A DNA stretch of 44,561 nt from positions 1 through 44,561 of the forward strand of contig JAIBDW010000008.1 of the NCBI GenBank assembly GCA_024686035.1. Direction: 5' to 3'. The notes below the pieces were generated by a model that had not been told where the DNA came from, searched no databases, and saw only the letters and a list, made by a program, of their open reading frames with translations. A program made the position numbers and the translations under genes. Below are positions 17,228 through 24,898 of this stretch, piece by piece. This DNA comes from Oceanospirillaceae bacterium. Its GTDB lineage: Bacteria; Pseudomonadota; Gammaproteobacteria; Pseudomonadales; Balneatricaceae. Numbering within the stretch: position 1 is the first letter of the stretch; the number at the start of each line of letters is the position of its first letter.

Positions 17228-17244
17228 TGCACTAGTATAGTGCA
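17228..17244 (-). promoter_or_regulatory. NtrC binding site (perfect palindrome)
   Basis: TGCACTAGTATAGTGCA is a perfect 17-bp palindrome matching the NtrC consensus TGCACY-N5-RGTGCA. It lies about 220 bp upstream of the predicted glnA start. It also lies 80 bp upstream of the typA -10, so an effect on typA cannot be excluded. Confidence 0.8.
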
Positions 17245-17320
17245 TAGCCTACTCAAATATCAAATCCTGCTAAATAACACCCTTCTTTGCATCTTAATTG
17301 CTGTGTTATGTCGTTACTTT

Positions 17321-17329
17321 TGCTATAAT
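17321..17329 (+). promoter_or_regulatory. Extended -10 promoter of typA
   Basis: TGCTATAAT is a perfect extended -10 (TGN-TATAAT). No good -35 is seen at 16-18 bp, as is usual for this promoter class. The leader to the typA ATG is about 80 nt and contains a GCGCTGCATT direct repeat (17332-17341 and 17348-17357). Confidence 0.7.
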
Positions 17330-17415
17330 TCGCGCTGCATTTTTTTGGCGCTGCATTCAAGTGGCGCTCATACGTATCTTGGCCGTGTTTTATTGAGGCC
17401 GTTTGGAGTAGTGAG

Positions 17416-19224
17416 ATGATCGAAAAGTTAAGAAATGTGGCGATTGTAGCCCACGTAGACCATGGTAAAACCACCTTGGTAGACAAGTTGCTAGAACAAT
17501 CCGGCACCCTTGATCGTCGTGACCAAGGCACTGAGCGCCTTATGGACTCTAACGACCAAGAAAAAGAGCGCGGCATTACCATCACCGCAAAAAATACAGC
17601 TGTAAGCTGGAACGGCTACCACATCAATATAGTAGACACCCCAGGGCACGCCGATTTTGGTGGTGAGGTAGAACGTGTTCTATCGATGGTAGATTGTGTA
17701 TTGTTATTGGTAGATGCTGTAGATGGCCCAATGCCACAAACGCGGTTTGTGACTCAAAAGGCATTCCAGCAGGGCCTAAGCCCAATCGTTGTGATCAACA
17801 AGATTGACCGCCCAGGCTCACGTCCAGATTGGGTAATGGATCAAGTATTTGATTTGTTCGACTCTTTAGGCGCTACAGATGAGCAGCTTGATTTCCCTGT
17901 AATGTACACCTCGGCCATCAATGGTATCGCCGGCACATCTCCAGATGGCATGGCAGATGATATGACGCCATTGTTTGAATCATTGGTTGAAAATGTTAAG
18001 TCTCCTGATGTTGATCTTGATGGGCCTTTGCAGATGCAAATTTCTGCCCTTGATTACTCAAGCTATGTAGGTGTTATCGGTGTAGGCCGTATCAAGCGCG
18101 GCAGTATGAAGGTAGGCCAGCAAATTAAAGTGATTGATGCTGATGGCAAAATACGTACCTCGAAGCTACAAAACGTAATGAGCTATATGGGCCTTGAGCG
18201 CGTGGATGTGACCACAGCACAAGCAGGTGATATCGTTTGTGTTACTGGTATCGATGGATTGAATATTTCTGATACCATTTGTCATCCAGACACGGTTGAA
18301 GCATTGCCTGCTCTAAGCATTGATGAGCCAACCGTATCTATGACCTTTCAAGTGAACGATTCACCGTTTGCTGGCCTAGATGGCAAGTTTGTAACCAGTC
18401 GTAATATTCGTGATCGTTTAGAGCGTGAGTTAATTCATAACGTTGCTTTGCGTGTTGCGCCAGGTGACTCTCCGGATCGCTTTATTGTATCAGGTCGTGG
18501 TGAATTACATTTATCAGTACTGATTGAAACCATGCGTCGTGAAGGTTTTGAGATGGGTGTAAGTCGTCCTCAAGTGATCGAAAAAGAAGTCGATGGCGTG
18601 AAGATGGAGCCATACGAAGCTGTACTGATCGATTGTGAAGATCAGCATCAAGGTTCTTTGATGGAAGAAATGGGTCGCCGTAAAGCGGAAATGACTAACA
18701 TGGAACCAGACGGTAAGGGCCGTACTCGTTTAGAGTTTATTATTCCTTCACGTGGATTGATTGGTTTTCGCGGTCAGTTCTTAACCTTAACCTCTGGCAG
18801 TGGTGTGATGACTTCTATATTTGACCACTATGGTCAAGTGAAGCAAGGTGCTCTGGCTGAGCGTGAGAAGGGCGTATTAGTGTCTATGGTTAAAGGTAAA
18901 ATCTTAGCCTTTGCTTTATTTAATCTTCAAACACGCGGACGTTTGATGGTTGAACCCAACATTGACGTATACGAAGGTATGTTGATTGGTATTCATAGCC
19001 GTGGCAACGATTTAGCAGTTAACCCAACCAAGGGTAAGCAGCTGACCAACATCCGTGCTGCAGGCACCGATGAGAATATCGTGTTGAGCCCGCCTATTCG
19101 TTTCTCACTAGAGCAAGCGCTTGAATTTATTGAAGACGACGAGTTGGTAGAAGTTACGCCTAACTTTATTCGTTTACGTAAGCGTCTACTTACAGAAAAT
19201 GCTCGTAAACGCGCACCTAAGTAA
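17416..19224 (+). CDS. typA: TypA/BipA, ribosome-associated translational GTPase
   Basis: This 602-residue EF-G-like GTPase is involved in ribosome assembly and stress or cold adaptation. G-motifs are AHVDHGKT (12-19), the switch region [24 protein letters not shown] and NKIDRPGS. Domain II, domain III and the BipA-specific C-terminal domain follow ([19 protein letters not shown] is diagnostic). Length matches the family (about 605). GGAG precedes the ATG. It is divergent from glnA, an arrangement shared with E. coli and Pseudomonas. Confidence 0.98.
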   Translation: MIEKLRNVAIVAHVDHGKTTLVDKLLEQSGTLDRRDQGTERLMDSNDQEKERGITITAKNTAVSWNGYHINIVDTPGHADFGGEVERVLSMVDCVLLLVDAVDGPMPQTRFVTQKAFQQGLSPIVVINKIDRPGSRPDWVMDQVFDLFDSLGATDEQLDFPVMYTSAINGIAGTSPDGMADDMTPLFESLVENVKSPDVDLDGPLQMQISALDYSSYVGVIGVGRIKRGSMKVGQQIKVIDADGKIRTSKLQNVMSYMGLERVDVTTAQAGDIVCVTGIDGLNISDTICHPDTVEALPALSIDEPTVSMTFQVNDSPFAGLDGKFVTSRNIRDRLERELIHNVALRVAPGDSPDRFIVSGRGELHLSVLIETMRREGFEMGVSRPQVIEKEVDGVKMEPYEAVLIDCEDQHQGSLMEEMGRRKAEMTNMEPDGKGRTRLEFIIPSRGLIGFRGQFLTLTSGSGVMTSIFDHYGQVKQGALAEREKGVLVSMVKGKILAFALFNLQTRGRLMVEPNIDVYEGMLIGIHSRGNDLAVNPTKGKQLTNIRAAGTDENIVLSPPIRFSLEQALEFIEDDELVEVTPNFIRLRKRLLTENARKRAPK

Positions 19225-19266
19225 GTGAAGTAAATAGTCATCAATGCAGTCACTATTGATAGTAAG

Positions 19267-19293
19267 AAAGCCGATCAGATGATCGGCTTTTTT
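19267..19293 (+). terminator. Rho-independent terminator after typA
   Basis: The stem AGCCGATCA/TGATCGGCT with loop GA is followed by a T6 run, about 45 nt past the typA stop. Confidence 0.92.
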
Positions 19294-19452
19294 GTGGTTA
19301 TTAAACACCTTGGTGTTCGTATTGTGCAAAGGGTTCTATTACATATTAATATAGCTGCACCCATGTTAGTTTGCTGATAACTTAGTGATGTGAGGAACTT
19401 GCCATTATCAATGGGGTCTTTATTAGGTGTGCAATAAGAGATAGGGAAATTC

Positions 19453-19836
19453 ATGAATAAAATCATTATGGCGTTAGCTGTTATGTGGCTTACTGCTTGT
19501 GCTAATTCTGCATCAAATTCAAACCCAGATTTAAGTCATAGCCTAGCGGATAGCCTGCCTAGCTTTACAGTGGGCTATGACGCCTTTAGTTGTGATCAAC
19601 TCTATTCTGAAGCAAGGCGCCTTGCAGTGCAGGCAACTGATATAGCAGGGGTGCGAGATGAAGATGCGCAAATGGAGCGCTTGGAGTTTGTGGGTGGTGT
19701 ATTGTACTGGCCGGTATTATTTTTGGTAGATGGCAGTGGCGACTCAAAAGCGGCACAGGTTGAGTACGAGCAGCTCAAGGAGCGTCTGGTAAGTGTGTCT
19801 GATTGGATGGTGACTAAGGATTGTGCCGATCAGTAA
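19453..19836 (+). CDS. Small lipoprotein of unknown function
   Basis: This 127-residue protein has a lipoprotein signal peptide: MNKIIMALAVMWLTAC, with lipobox LTAC and lipidated Cys16. Ser/Asn follow the Cys rather than Asp, so outer-membrane sorting is likely. The mature part is short and acidic (FSCDQLYSEARRL, WPVLFLVDGSG) and has two more cysteines that could pair. I do not recognise the family. AGGGA precedes the ATG. It stands alone between the typA terminator and its own hairpin at 19864-19891. Coding status is supported by the signal, the ribosome binding site and even composition. Confidence 0.75.
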   Translation: MNKIIMALAVMWLTACANSASNSNPDLSHSLADSLPSFTVGYDAFSCDQLYSEARRLAVQATDIAGVRDEDAQMERLEFVGGVLYWPVLFLVDGSGDSKAAQVEYEQLKERLVSVSDWMVTKDCADQ

Positions 19837-19863
19837 ACCAATCAGCACGCAAATAAAAGGCAT

Positions 19864-19891
19864 AAAAAAAGCAGCTCATGTGAGCTGCTTT
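19864..19891 (+). terminator. Terminator after the lipoprotein gene
   Basis: The stem AAAGCAGCTCA/TGAGCTGCTTT with almost no loop lies 30 nt after the stop. The plus-strand T-run is short (TTT), while the minus strand has T7, so it may work better as a minus-strand stop. Confidence 0.6.
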
Positions 19892-20134
19892 CCGAGGCCG
19901 GTTTATTTTTATTATTAAGCCAAAGGGTATCTTTTTTTCTTATTGCGCTTATTATTTTTATTTGCGCTGAGGGGATATTACCAACATTGAGCGCAGTGTC
20001 TAATACTTAAAAGTTATATAATGCATTCAAAAAGGTATATGTCGTTCTAATCATCCTTAATCGTCAATGAGCTTGTTTATCGGTGCTGGCACTACTAATA
20101 TGGCCTGCTTAATTCATTATCCCTGTGACCGCTT

Positions 20135-20410
20135 ATGGCCAATATATACGTTTTACATCCACACCAACGCACTATGCTAGAAGCCCGTGAAGCAATGCAA
20201 GTCTTTTGTAAAAAGTTGGAGGCAAAGCTTGGTGTGAAGAGCGTTTGGCAAGGTGATGTGTTGATGCTTGAGCGTCAAGGGGTAAAAGGCACGATGGCCC
20301 TCACAGAAGGTGCGGTTGAAGTGAAACTAACCCTAGGTATGATGCTCACTCCCATGAAAGGGCAAATTGAAGCAGAAGTTAACAAGCAGCTCACGCGCTG
20401 CTTGGGCTGA
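20135..20410 (+). CDS. Polyhydroxyalkanoic acid system family protein (PHA granule region type)
   Basis: This 91-residue protein matches the small PHA_gran_rgn family in layout. An N-terminal helix (LEAREAMQVFCKKLEAKLGVKSVW) is followed by a hydrophobic-basic strand pair (GDVLMLERQGVKGTMAL, GAVEVKLTLGMMLTPMKGQIEAEVNKQL). In known genomes such genes lie near PHA synthase loci or beside hslVU. In this window only hslVU is adjacent, and no PHA synthase, depolymerase or phasin is present. Function is uncharacterised. The ATG at 20135 has no clear ribosome binding site. Confidence 0.75.
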   Translation: MANIYVLHPHQRTMLEAREAMQVFCKKLEAKLGVKSVWQGDVLMLERQGVKGTMALTEGAVEVKLTLGMMLTPMKGQIEAEVNKQLTRCLG

Positions 20411-20477
20411 ATGTGAAGCGTATAACGCCATGCCTTTATCGCAATGACGTTATTTCACTGTGACCTGATGAGTTTAG

Positions 20478-21800
20478 CTACAATATATAGCGACTCAAAT
20501 CCTGATTTTTCACAAGGTTTTGTAGGTTTTTATCAACGTAGGTTTGATTAATGACTACTTTGGCTCCCGCTGCTTGGTTGGCAGTAAACGACAAATCTTC
20601 AAGCAAACGTTCCAGCAATGTATGCAAGCGACGGGCACCAATGTTCTCGGTGCTCTCGTTCACTTCAAAGGCAAGCTCTGCGATGCGTTTAATGCCATCG
20701 TCACTAAACTCTAGATCCACCCCTTCAACCTTGAGTAGTGCTTTATATTGTTGTGTGAGTGAGTAATTAGGCTCCACTAGAATGCGTGCAAAATCTTCCG
20801 GGCGCAGCGCATTTAACTCTACCCGAATAGGCAGGCGTCCTTGTAACTCTGGGATTAAGTCTGAAGGTTTGGCTACGTGGAATGCGCCAGAAGTAATAAA
20901 TAGAATATGGTCTGTTTTCACCATGCCGTATTTAGTGGTCACAGTGCAGCCTTCAATTAACGGCAGTAAGTCTCGTTGCACGCCTTCGCGTGATACATCA
21001 CCACTGCCACCTTCTTGGCGCTTGGCTATTTTGTCTATTTCATCCAAAAATACAATGCCATTTTGCTCCACCGCATCCAAGGCTTTTTGCTTGAGGTCGT
21101 CTTCCTTCACTAAGCCTGCCGCTTCTTCATCGTGCAACTGCTTTAGGGCGTCGACAATGTTCATTTTTTTGGTTTGTTTTTTGTCTTTGCCTAAATTGGC
21201 AAACATTCCTTGAAGTTGATTCGTCATGTCCTCCATTCCCGGAGGGGCCATGATTTCTACACCCATAGGTGCATTTGACACTTCAATTTCAATTTCTTTA
21301 TCATCAAGCAGACCTTCTCTTAGTTTCTTGCGAAACACTTGACGGGTGCCTGATTCTTTGGGGTTTGCCCCATCATCACCCCTTGCAGGTGGCAGTAATG
21401 CATCTAAAATACGCTCTTCAGCACGATCTGCAGCTTGGTTAGCTACTTTCGTCATAGCGTCCTCGCGCAACATCTTCATTGCCGTTTCCATAAGGTCTCT
21501 AATAATCGACTCAACATCACGACCCACATAGCCTACTTCGGTAAATTTTGTGGCTTCAATTTTTATGAAAGGAGCATTGGATAGCTTTGCCAAACGTCGT
21601 GCAATCTCAGTTTTACCTACGCCTGTAGGGCCGATCATCATAATGTTTTTGGGAGCAATTTCCGCGCGCATATTAGGCTCAAGCTGCATGCGGCGCCAGC
21701 GGTTTCGCAAGGCAATAGCGACGGCTCGTTTGGCGGCGTCTTGGCCGATAATGTGATTATCAAGTTGGCTGACGATTTCAGCCGGAGTCAATTGAGACAT
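20478..21800 (-). CDS. hslU: HslU (ClpY), ATPase of the HslVU protease
   Basis: This 440-residue AAA+ unfoldase powers the HslV peptidase. Walker A is GPTGVGKT (57-64), and Walker [12 protein letters not shown] follows the insertion domain. The pore loop GYVGRDVES and sensor sequence NIGARRLHT are present. The C-terminal tail LSRYIL is the segment that docks into HslV and activates it. AAGG precedes the ATG; spacing to hslV is 12 nt. Both genes should be driven by the sigma-32 type promoter at 22429-22456. Confidence 0.98.
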   Translation of the reverse strand: MSQLTPAEIVSQLDNHIIGQDAAKRAVAIALRNRWRRMQLEPNMRAEIAPKNIMMIGPTGVGKTEIARRLAKLSNAPFIKIEATKFTEVGYVGRDVESIIRDLMETAMKMLREDAMTKVANQAADRAEERILDALLPPARGDDGANPKESGTRQVFRKKLREGLLDDKEIEIEVSNAPMGVEIMAPPGMEDMTNQLQGMFANLGKDKKQTKKMNIVDALKQLHDEEAAGLVKEDDLKQKALDAVEQNGIVFLDEIDKIAKRQEGGSGDVSREGVQRDLLPLIEGCTVTTKYGMVKTDHILFITSGAFHVAKPSDLIPELQGRLPIRVELNALRPEDFARILVEPNYSLTQQYKALLKVEGVDLEFSDDGIKRIAELAFEVNESTENIGARRLHTLLERLLEDLSFTANQAAGAKVVINQTYVDKNLQNLVKNQDLSRYIL

Positions 21801-21812
21801 GATTACGCCTTG

Positions 21813-22352
21813 TTATTTAGCTTGAGTAGTAAAATCAATGGTTTCGATAGTGGTTTGGTGATTGGTGAAAACGCAAATGTTAGCGGCAATATCAAGACTC
21901 TTGGTGACAATGTCGTGGGCAGATAGTTGTGTATTATCTAATAAAGCTAGTGCTGCAGCCTGAGCAAAGTTACCACCTGAGCCAATGGCGATCAATCCGT
22001 GTTCAGGCTCTATGACGTCACCTGTACCACTGATAATCAAGGAGGCATCCTCATTGGCTACCACCAGCATCGCTTCCAACTTCCGTAAGGCCCGATCGCT
22101 ACGCCACTCTTTGGCTAGTTCCACAGCAGCACGTACTAGCTGACCGTGGTGTTTTTCTAGTTGGCTTTCAAAGCGCTCAAATAGCGTAAATGCATCAGCG
22201 GTGCCACCAGCAAACCCTGCAATCACCTTGTCATGATATAAGCGACGCACTTTACGCGCGTTACCTTTCATTACGGTGTTACCTAAGGAGACTTGCCCGT
22301 CGCCACCTAAGACAACTTGGTTCCCGCGGCGTACTGATACAATGGTGGTCAT
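21813..22352 (-). CDS. hslV: HslV (ClpQ), peptidase of the HslVU protease
   Basis: This 179-residue proteasome-beta-like N-terminal threonine protease begins [24 protein letters not shown]. Removal of Met exposes the catalytic Thr. RKVRRLY contains the conserved basic active-site residue, and [13 protein letters not shown] is typical. It forms a two-gene operon with hslU. Confidence 0.98.
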   Translation of the reverse strand: MTTIVSVRRGNQVVLGGDGQVSLGNTVMKGNARKVRRLYHDKVIAGFAGGTADAFTLFERFESQLEKHHGQLVRAAVELAKEWRSDRALRKLEAMLVVANEDASLIISGTGDVIEPEHGLIAIGSGGNFAQAAALALLDNTQLSAHDIVTKSLDIAANICVFTNHQTTIETIDFTTQAK

Positions 22353-22428
22353 GTTTCATTCCCTATTAATGGTAAGGCTAGGTGATGCGCTTATGGTGAT
22401 ATAAATGTGTGTATGCGCTATGCTTTTA

Positions 22429-22456
22429 GAATGGGGGCTAGCCACCAAAATTCAAG
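22429..22456 (-). promoter_or_regulatory. Sigma-32 (heat-shock) promoter of hslVU
   Basis: The minus strand carries CTTGAAT (22450-22456), then about 13 nt, then CCCCATTC. This closely matches the sigma-32 consensus CTTGAAA-N(11-16)-CCCCATNT. The start of hslV is roughly 75 nt downstream. rpoH, the matching sigma factor, is at 33420-34307. Confidence 0.75.
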
Positions 22457-22478
22457 TATAAACGGCGTTAACTGCGGG

Positions 22479-23060
22479 TTAGTTAGCGCTTTTATTAATA
22501 CGAATAGATTGAATGCTTTGTTGGGCGAGTATATCTTCAGCTTTATTGAGGGTAGAGCGGTTACTAAATGGCCCAATACGAACACGGTACCAAACAGAGC
22601 CGCTGTCAGAAACGGTTTTTTCTGCCACAACGTTGGTCATGTTGAGCAAAATCAGCCTTGCTCTTAGGCGGTTGGCATCAGCAAGTTTACGAAAAGATCC
22701 TGCTTGCAACAAAGTGTTGGTCTTTTTTAGAGGATCTTTAGGTGTGGAAATGTACGCATCCACTTGCCCAGGGTTCACTTCACTATCAGGTAGTAGCGTG
22801 TAGAAATCAAAGCTGTCGTTTTGTGCCGCTTTGGGTGTGGTGTTTTTGGGAGCTAGTTTAGCGGCCTGGGTAGGGGTGGGGGCCGTTTTTTCAGCGACGC
22901 TAGCGCTGACTTTGGCATCATCAGGCTGTTGGGACAAATAGATCAAAGCGGCTAGAAAAGCCATACTTACCACCAAGGTAAACACCATTACCCAACGCGA
23001 CACGAGAGGTTTTTTAGGCTTTTTCTTGGGCTTTCGCTTAGCGTAATCGTGAGAGGCCAT
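22479..23060 (-). CDS. FtsN-like SPOR domain protein
   Basis: This 193-residue bitopic membrane protein has a short basic cytoplasmic N-terminus (KRKPKKKPKKP) and one membrane helix (about 23-43). A Pro/Ala/Lys-rich periplasmic linker follows, then a C-terminal SPOR domain (about 113-190: LLQAGSFRKLADANRLRARL, WYRVRIGPFSNRSTLNKAEDIL) that binds denuded septal peptidoglycan. This architecture and the position between argS and hslV match FtsN of pseudomonads. It is shorter than E. coli FtsN (about 319). Its ATG is 2 nt after the argS stop, so it is coupled. Confidence 0.85.
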   Translation of the reverse strand: MASHDYAKRKPKKKPKKPLVSRWVMVFTLVVSMAFLAALIYLSQQPDDAKVSASVAEKTAPTPTQAAKLAPKNTTPKAAQNDSFDFYTLLPDSEVNPGQVDAYISTPKDPLKKTNTLLQAGSFRKLADANRLRARLILLNMTNVVAEKTVSDSGSVWYRVRIGPFSNRSTLNKAEDILAQQSIQSIRINKSAN

Positions 23061-23062
23061 AC

Positions 23063-24820
23063 CTACATGTGCTCCGGGGCATCAACACCCAAAAGGTCGA
23101 GCCCATTGGCCATCACTTGGCGTGCCGCCATACAAAGACACATACGTGCATTTCGCAGCTGCTCATCATCAATCACCATTCTGTGAGCATTGTAGTAGGT
23201 GTGGAAGTTGCCTGCTAAGTCTTTAAGATAATGAGCAATTTGATGAGGTTCGTGATTGCTAGCAGCGTTAGCAAGGACTTCGGGGTAGAGCGCAATCTGT
23301 TGCATTAAGGTTATTTCAGCCGCTTCGTTGAGCTTTTCTAATTGCCCAAGGCCCATAACGCTATCCCATGCCATGTTGTCCTGCGCTAGCTTATTAATTA
23401 GCGTACAAATACGTGCGTGGGCATACTGAATGTAATACACAGGGTTATCTTTGCTTTGTGACTTTGCGAGTTCTAGATCAAAATCCATGTGTTGTTCAGA
23501 CTTACGGGTGACATAAAAAAAGCGTGACGCATCTTTGCCAACTTCTTCTCTAAGTTCACGTAAGGTTACAAATGAGCCACTGCGAGTCGACATTTGTACG
23601 CGCTCTTCGCCACGGTACAAAATAGCAAATTGCACCAGTTTGACCACTAATCTTTTAGGGTCTATTCCTAGGGCTTGCAGTGCCGCTTTTACCCGAGTGA
23701 TATAGCCATGGTGATCGGCTCCCCAAACATTAATTACAGTGTCCATCCCACGTTCAAACTTGTTTAAATGGTAGGCAATGTCAGAGGCAAAGTAGGTGGT
23801 TTGGCCATTGTCACGTTTCACTACACGATCTTTGTCATCCCCAAACGCTGTAGAGCGAAACCACAAGGCGCCGCCATCTTCATACACATGGTCTTGCTCT
23901 TGTAATTTATTGATGGCACGGTTGATTTGATCATCTTGATCGAGACTACGCTCAGAAAACCAGTGTTGATAATCTACACCAAAGCCGTGTAGGTCTTGTT
24001 TAATATCATCACGTATAGAATCAAGGCCAGCATCAAACACTAACTCGTAGTTAGTTTCACCTAGTAGATCTTTTGCCCGAGCAATCAAATCATCAATGTG
24101 TTTTTCTTTATCACCTTCAGGGCCATCGACATGTAAGTTTGCCATCACCTGTGACGCACTATGGGTTAGGGCGTCTCCCACCTGTTGGTGCAGTTGTTTG
24201 GCAATGTCATTAACATAGGCGCCTTGATAGCCATTGCTAGGAAAAACAATATCTTCACCGGCTTGTTGTAGATAACGCAGCCATAAACTGGCAGCTAGTA
24301 TGTTCATTTGACGGCCAGCATCGTTTACATAATATTCCCTTTCAACTTCATACCCAGAAGCTTCAAGCAAGTTAGACACACTTGCTCCATAAGCTGCACC
24401 GCGGCCATGGCCAACATGTAAGGGCCCAGTAGGATTAGCAGATACAAATTCAACTTGGACTTTATGGCCTGCGCCGGTGTTGTTGCGGCCAAAGTGGTCC
24501 GCTTCTTCAAGCACTTTGCCGATGATCGCTTGTGTAGCATCTTGGCTGATAAAAAAGTTGATGAATCCTGGGCCTGCAATCTGGGTTTTAGTCACTGAAT
24601 CTGATGCTGGTAAATGGTCGCATATCAGCTGTGCAATATCTCGTGGCTTACGGCGTGCAACTTTAGCCAAAGTGAGGGCAACATTACATGCAAGGTCTCC
24701 ATGTTGCTTGTCTTTAGTATTATCGATTTGTATCTTAGGGACAAGGTCAGTGTCAAACTCACCTGCGGCTTTTAGAGCATCGATGGCGTGTTGAATAAGG
24801 TCTGCAATGTGTTGCTTCAT
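23063..24820 (-). CDS. argS: ArgS, arginyl-tRNA synthetase
   Basis: This 585-residue class I aminoacyl-tRNA synthetase charges tRNA-Arg. The N-terminal Add1 domain includes KDKQHGDLACNVA and IAGPGFINFF. The HIGH motif is HVGH (135-138) within NPTGPLHVGHGRGAAYG. The KMSKS position reads QMSTRSG, a common ArgRS variant. The DALR anticodon-binding domain at the C-terminus ends in NARMCLCMAARQVMANGLDLLGVDAPEHM. Length is typical. It lies between priA and the ftsN-like gene on the same strand. Confidence 0.98.
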   Translation of the reverse strand: MKQHIADLIQHAIDALKAAGEFDTDLVPKIQIDNTKDKQHGDLACNVALTLAKVARRKPRDIAQLICDHLPASDSVTKTQIAGPGFINFFISQDATQAIIGKVLEEADHFGRNNTGAGHKVQVEFVSANPTGPLHVGHGRGAAYGASVSNLLEASGYEVEREYYVNDAGRQMNILAASLWLRYLQQAGEDIVFPSNGYQGAYVNDIAKQLHQQVGDALTHSASQVMANLHVDGPEGDKEKHIDDLIARAKDLLGETNYELVFDAGLDSIRDDIKQDLHGFGVDYQHWFSERSLDQDDQINRAINKLQEQDHVYEDGGALWFRSTAFGDDKDRVVKRDNGQTTYFASDIAYHLNKFERGMDTVINVWGADHHGYITRVKAALQALGIDPKRLVVKLVQFAILYRGEERVQMSTRSGSFVTLRELREEVGKDASRFFYVTRKSEQHMDFDLELAKSQSKDNPVYYIQYAHARICTLINKLAQDNMAWDSVMGLGQLEKLNEAAEITLMQQIALYPEVLANAASNHEPHQIAHYLKDLAGNFHTYYNAHRMVIDDEQLRNARMCLCMAARQVMANGLDLLGVDAPEHM

Positions 24821-24898
24821 GGTGGTGTTTTAGCTTCTAAAAGGTTTAAGTGCGCCCTGAAAGTAAGGCGCTAATAAGGAACTGTTGATCAAAGTTAA

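Noticed and set aside
20411-20477. Imperfect inverted repeat between the PHA-type gene and hslU (ATAACG/CGTTAT with GTGAA/TTCAC)
   Set aside because: The arms are broken by a bulge, the loop is large and there is no T-run; it is too weak to call.
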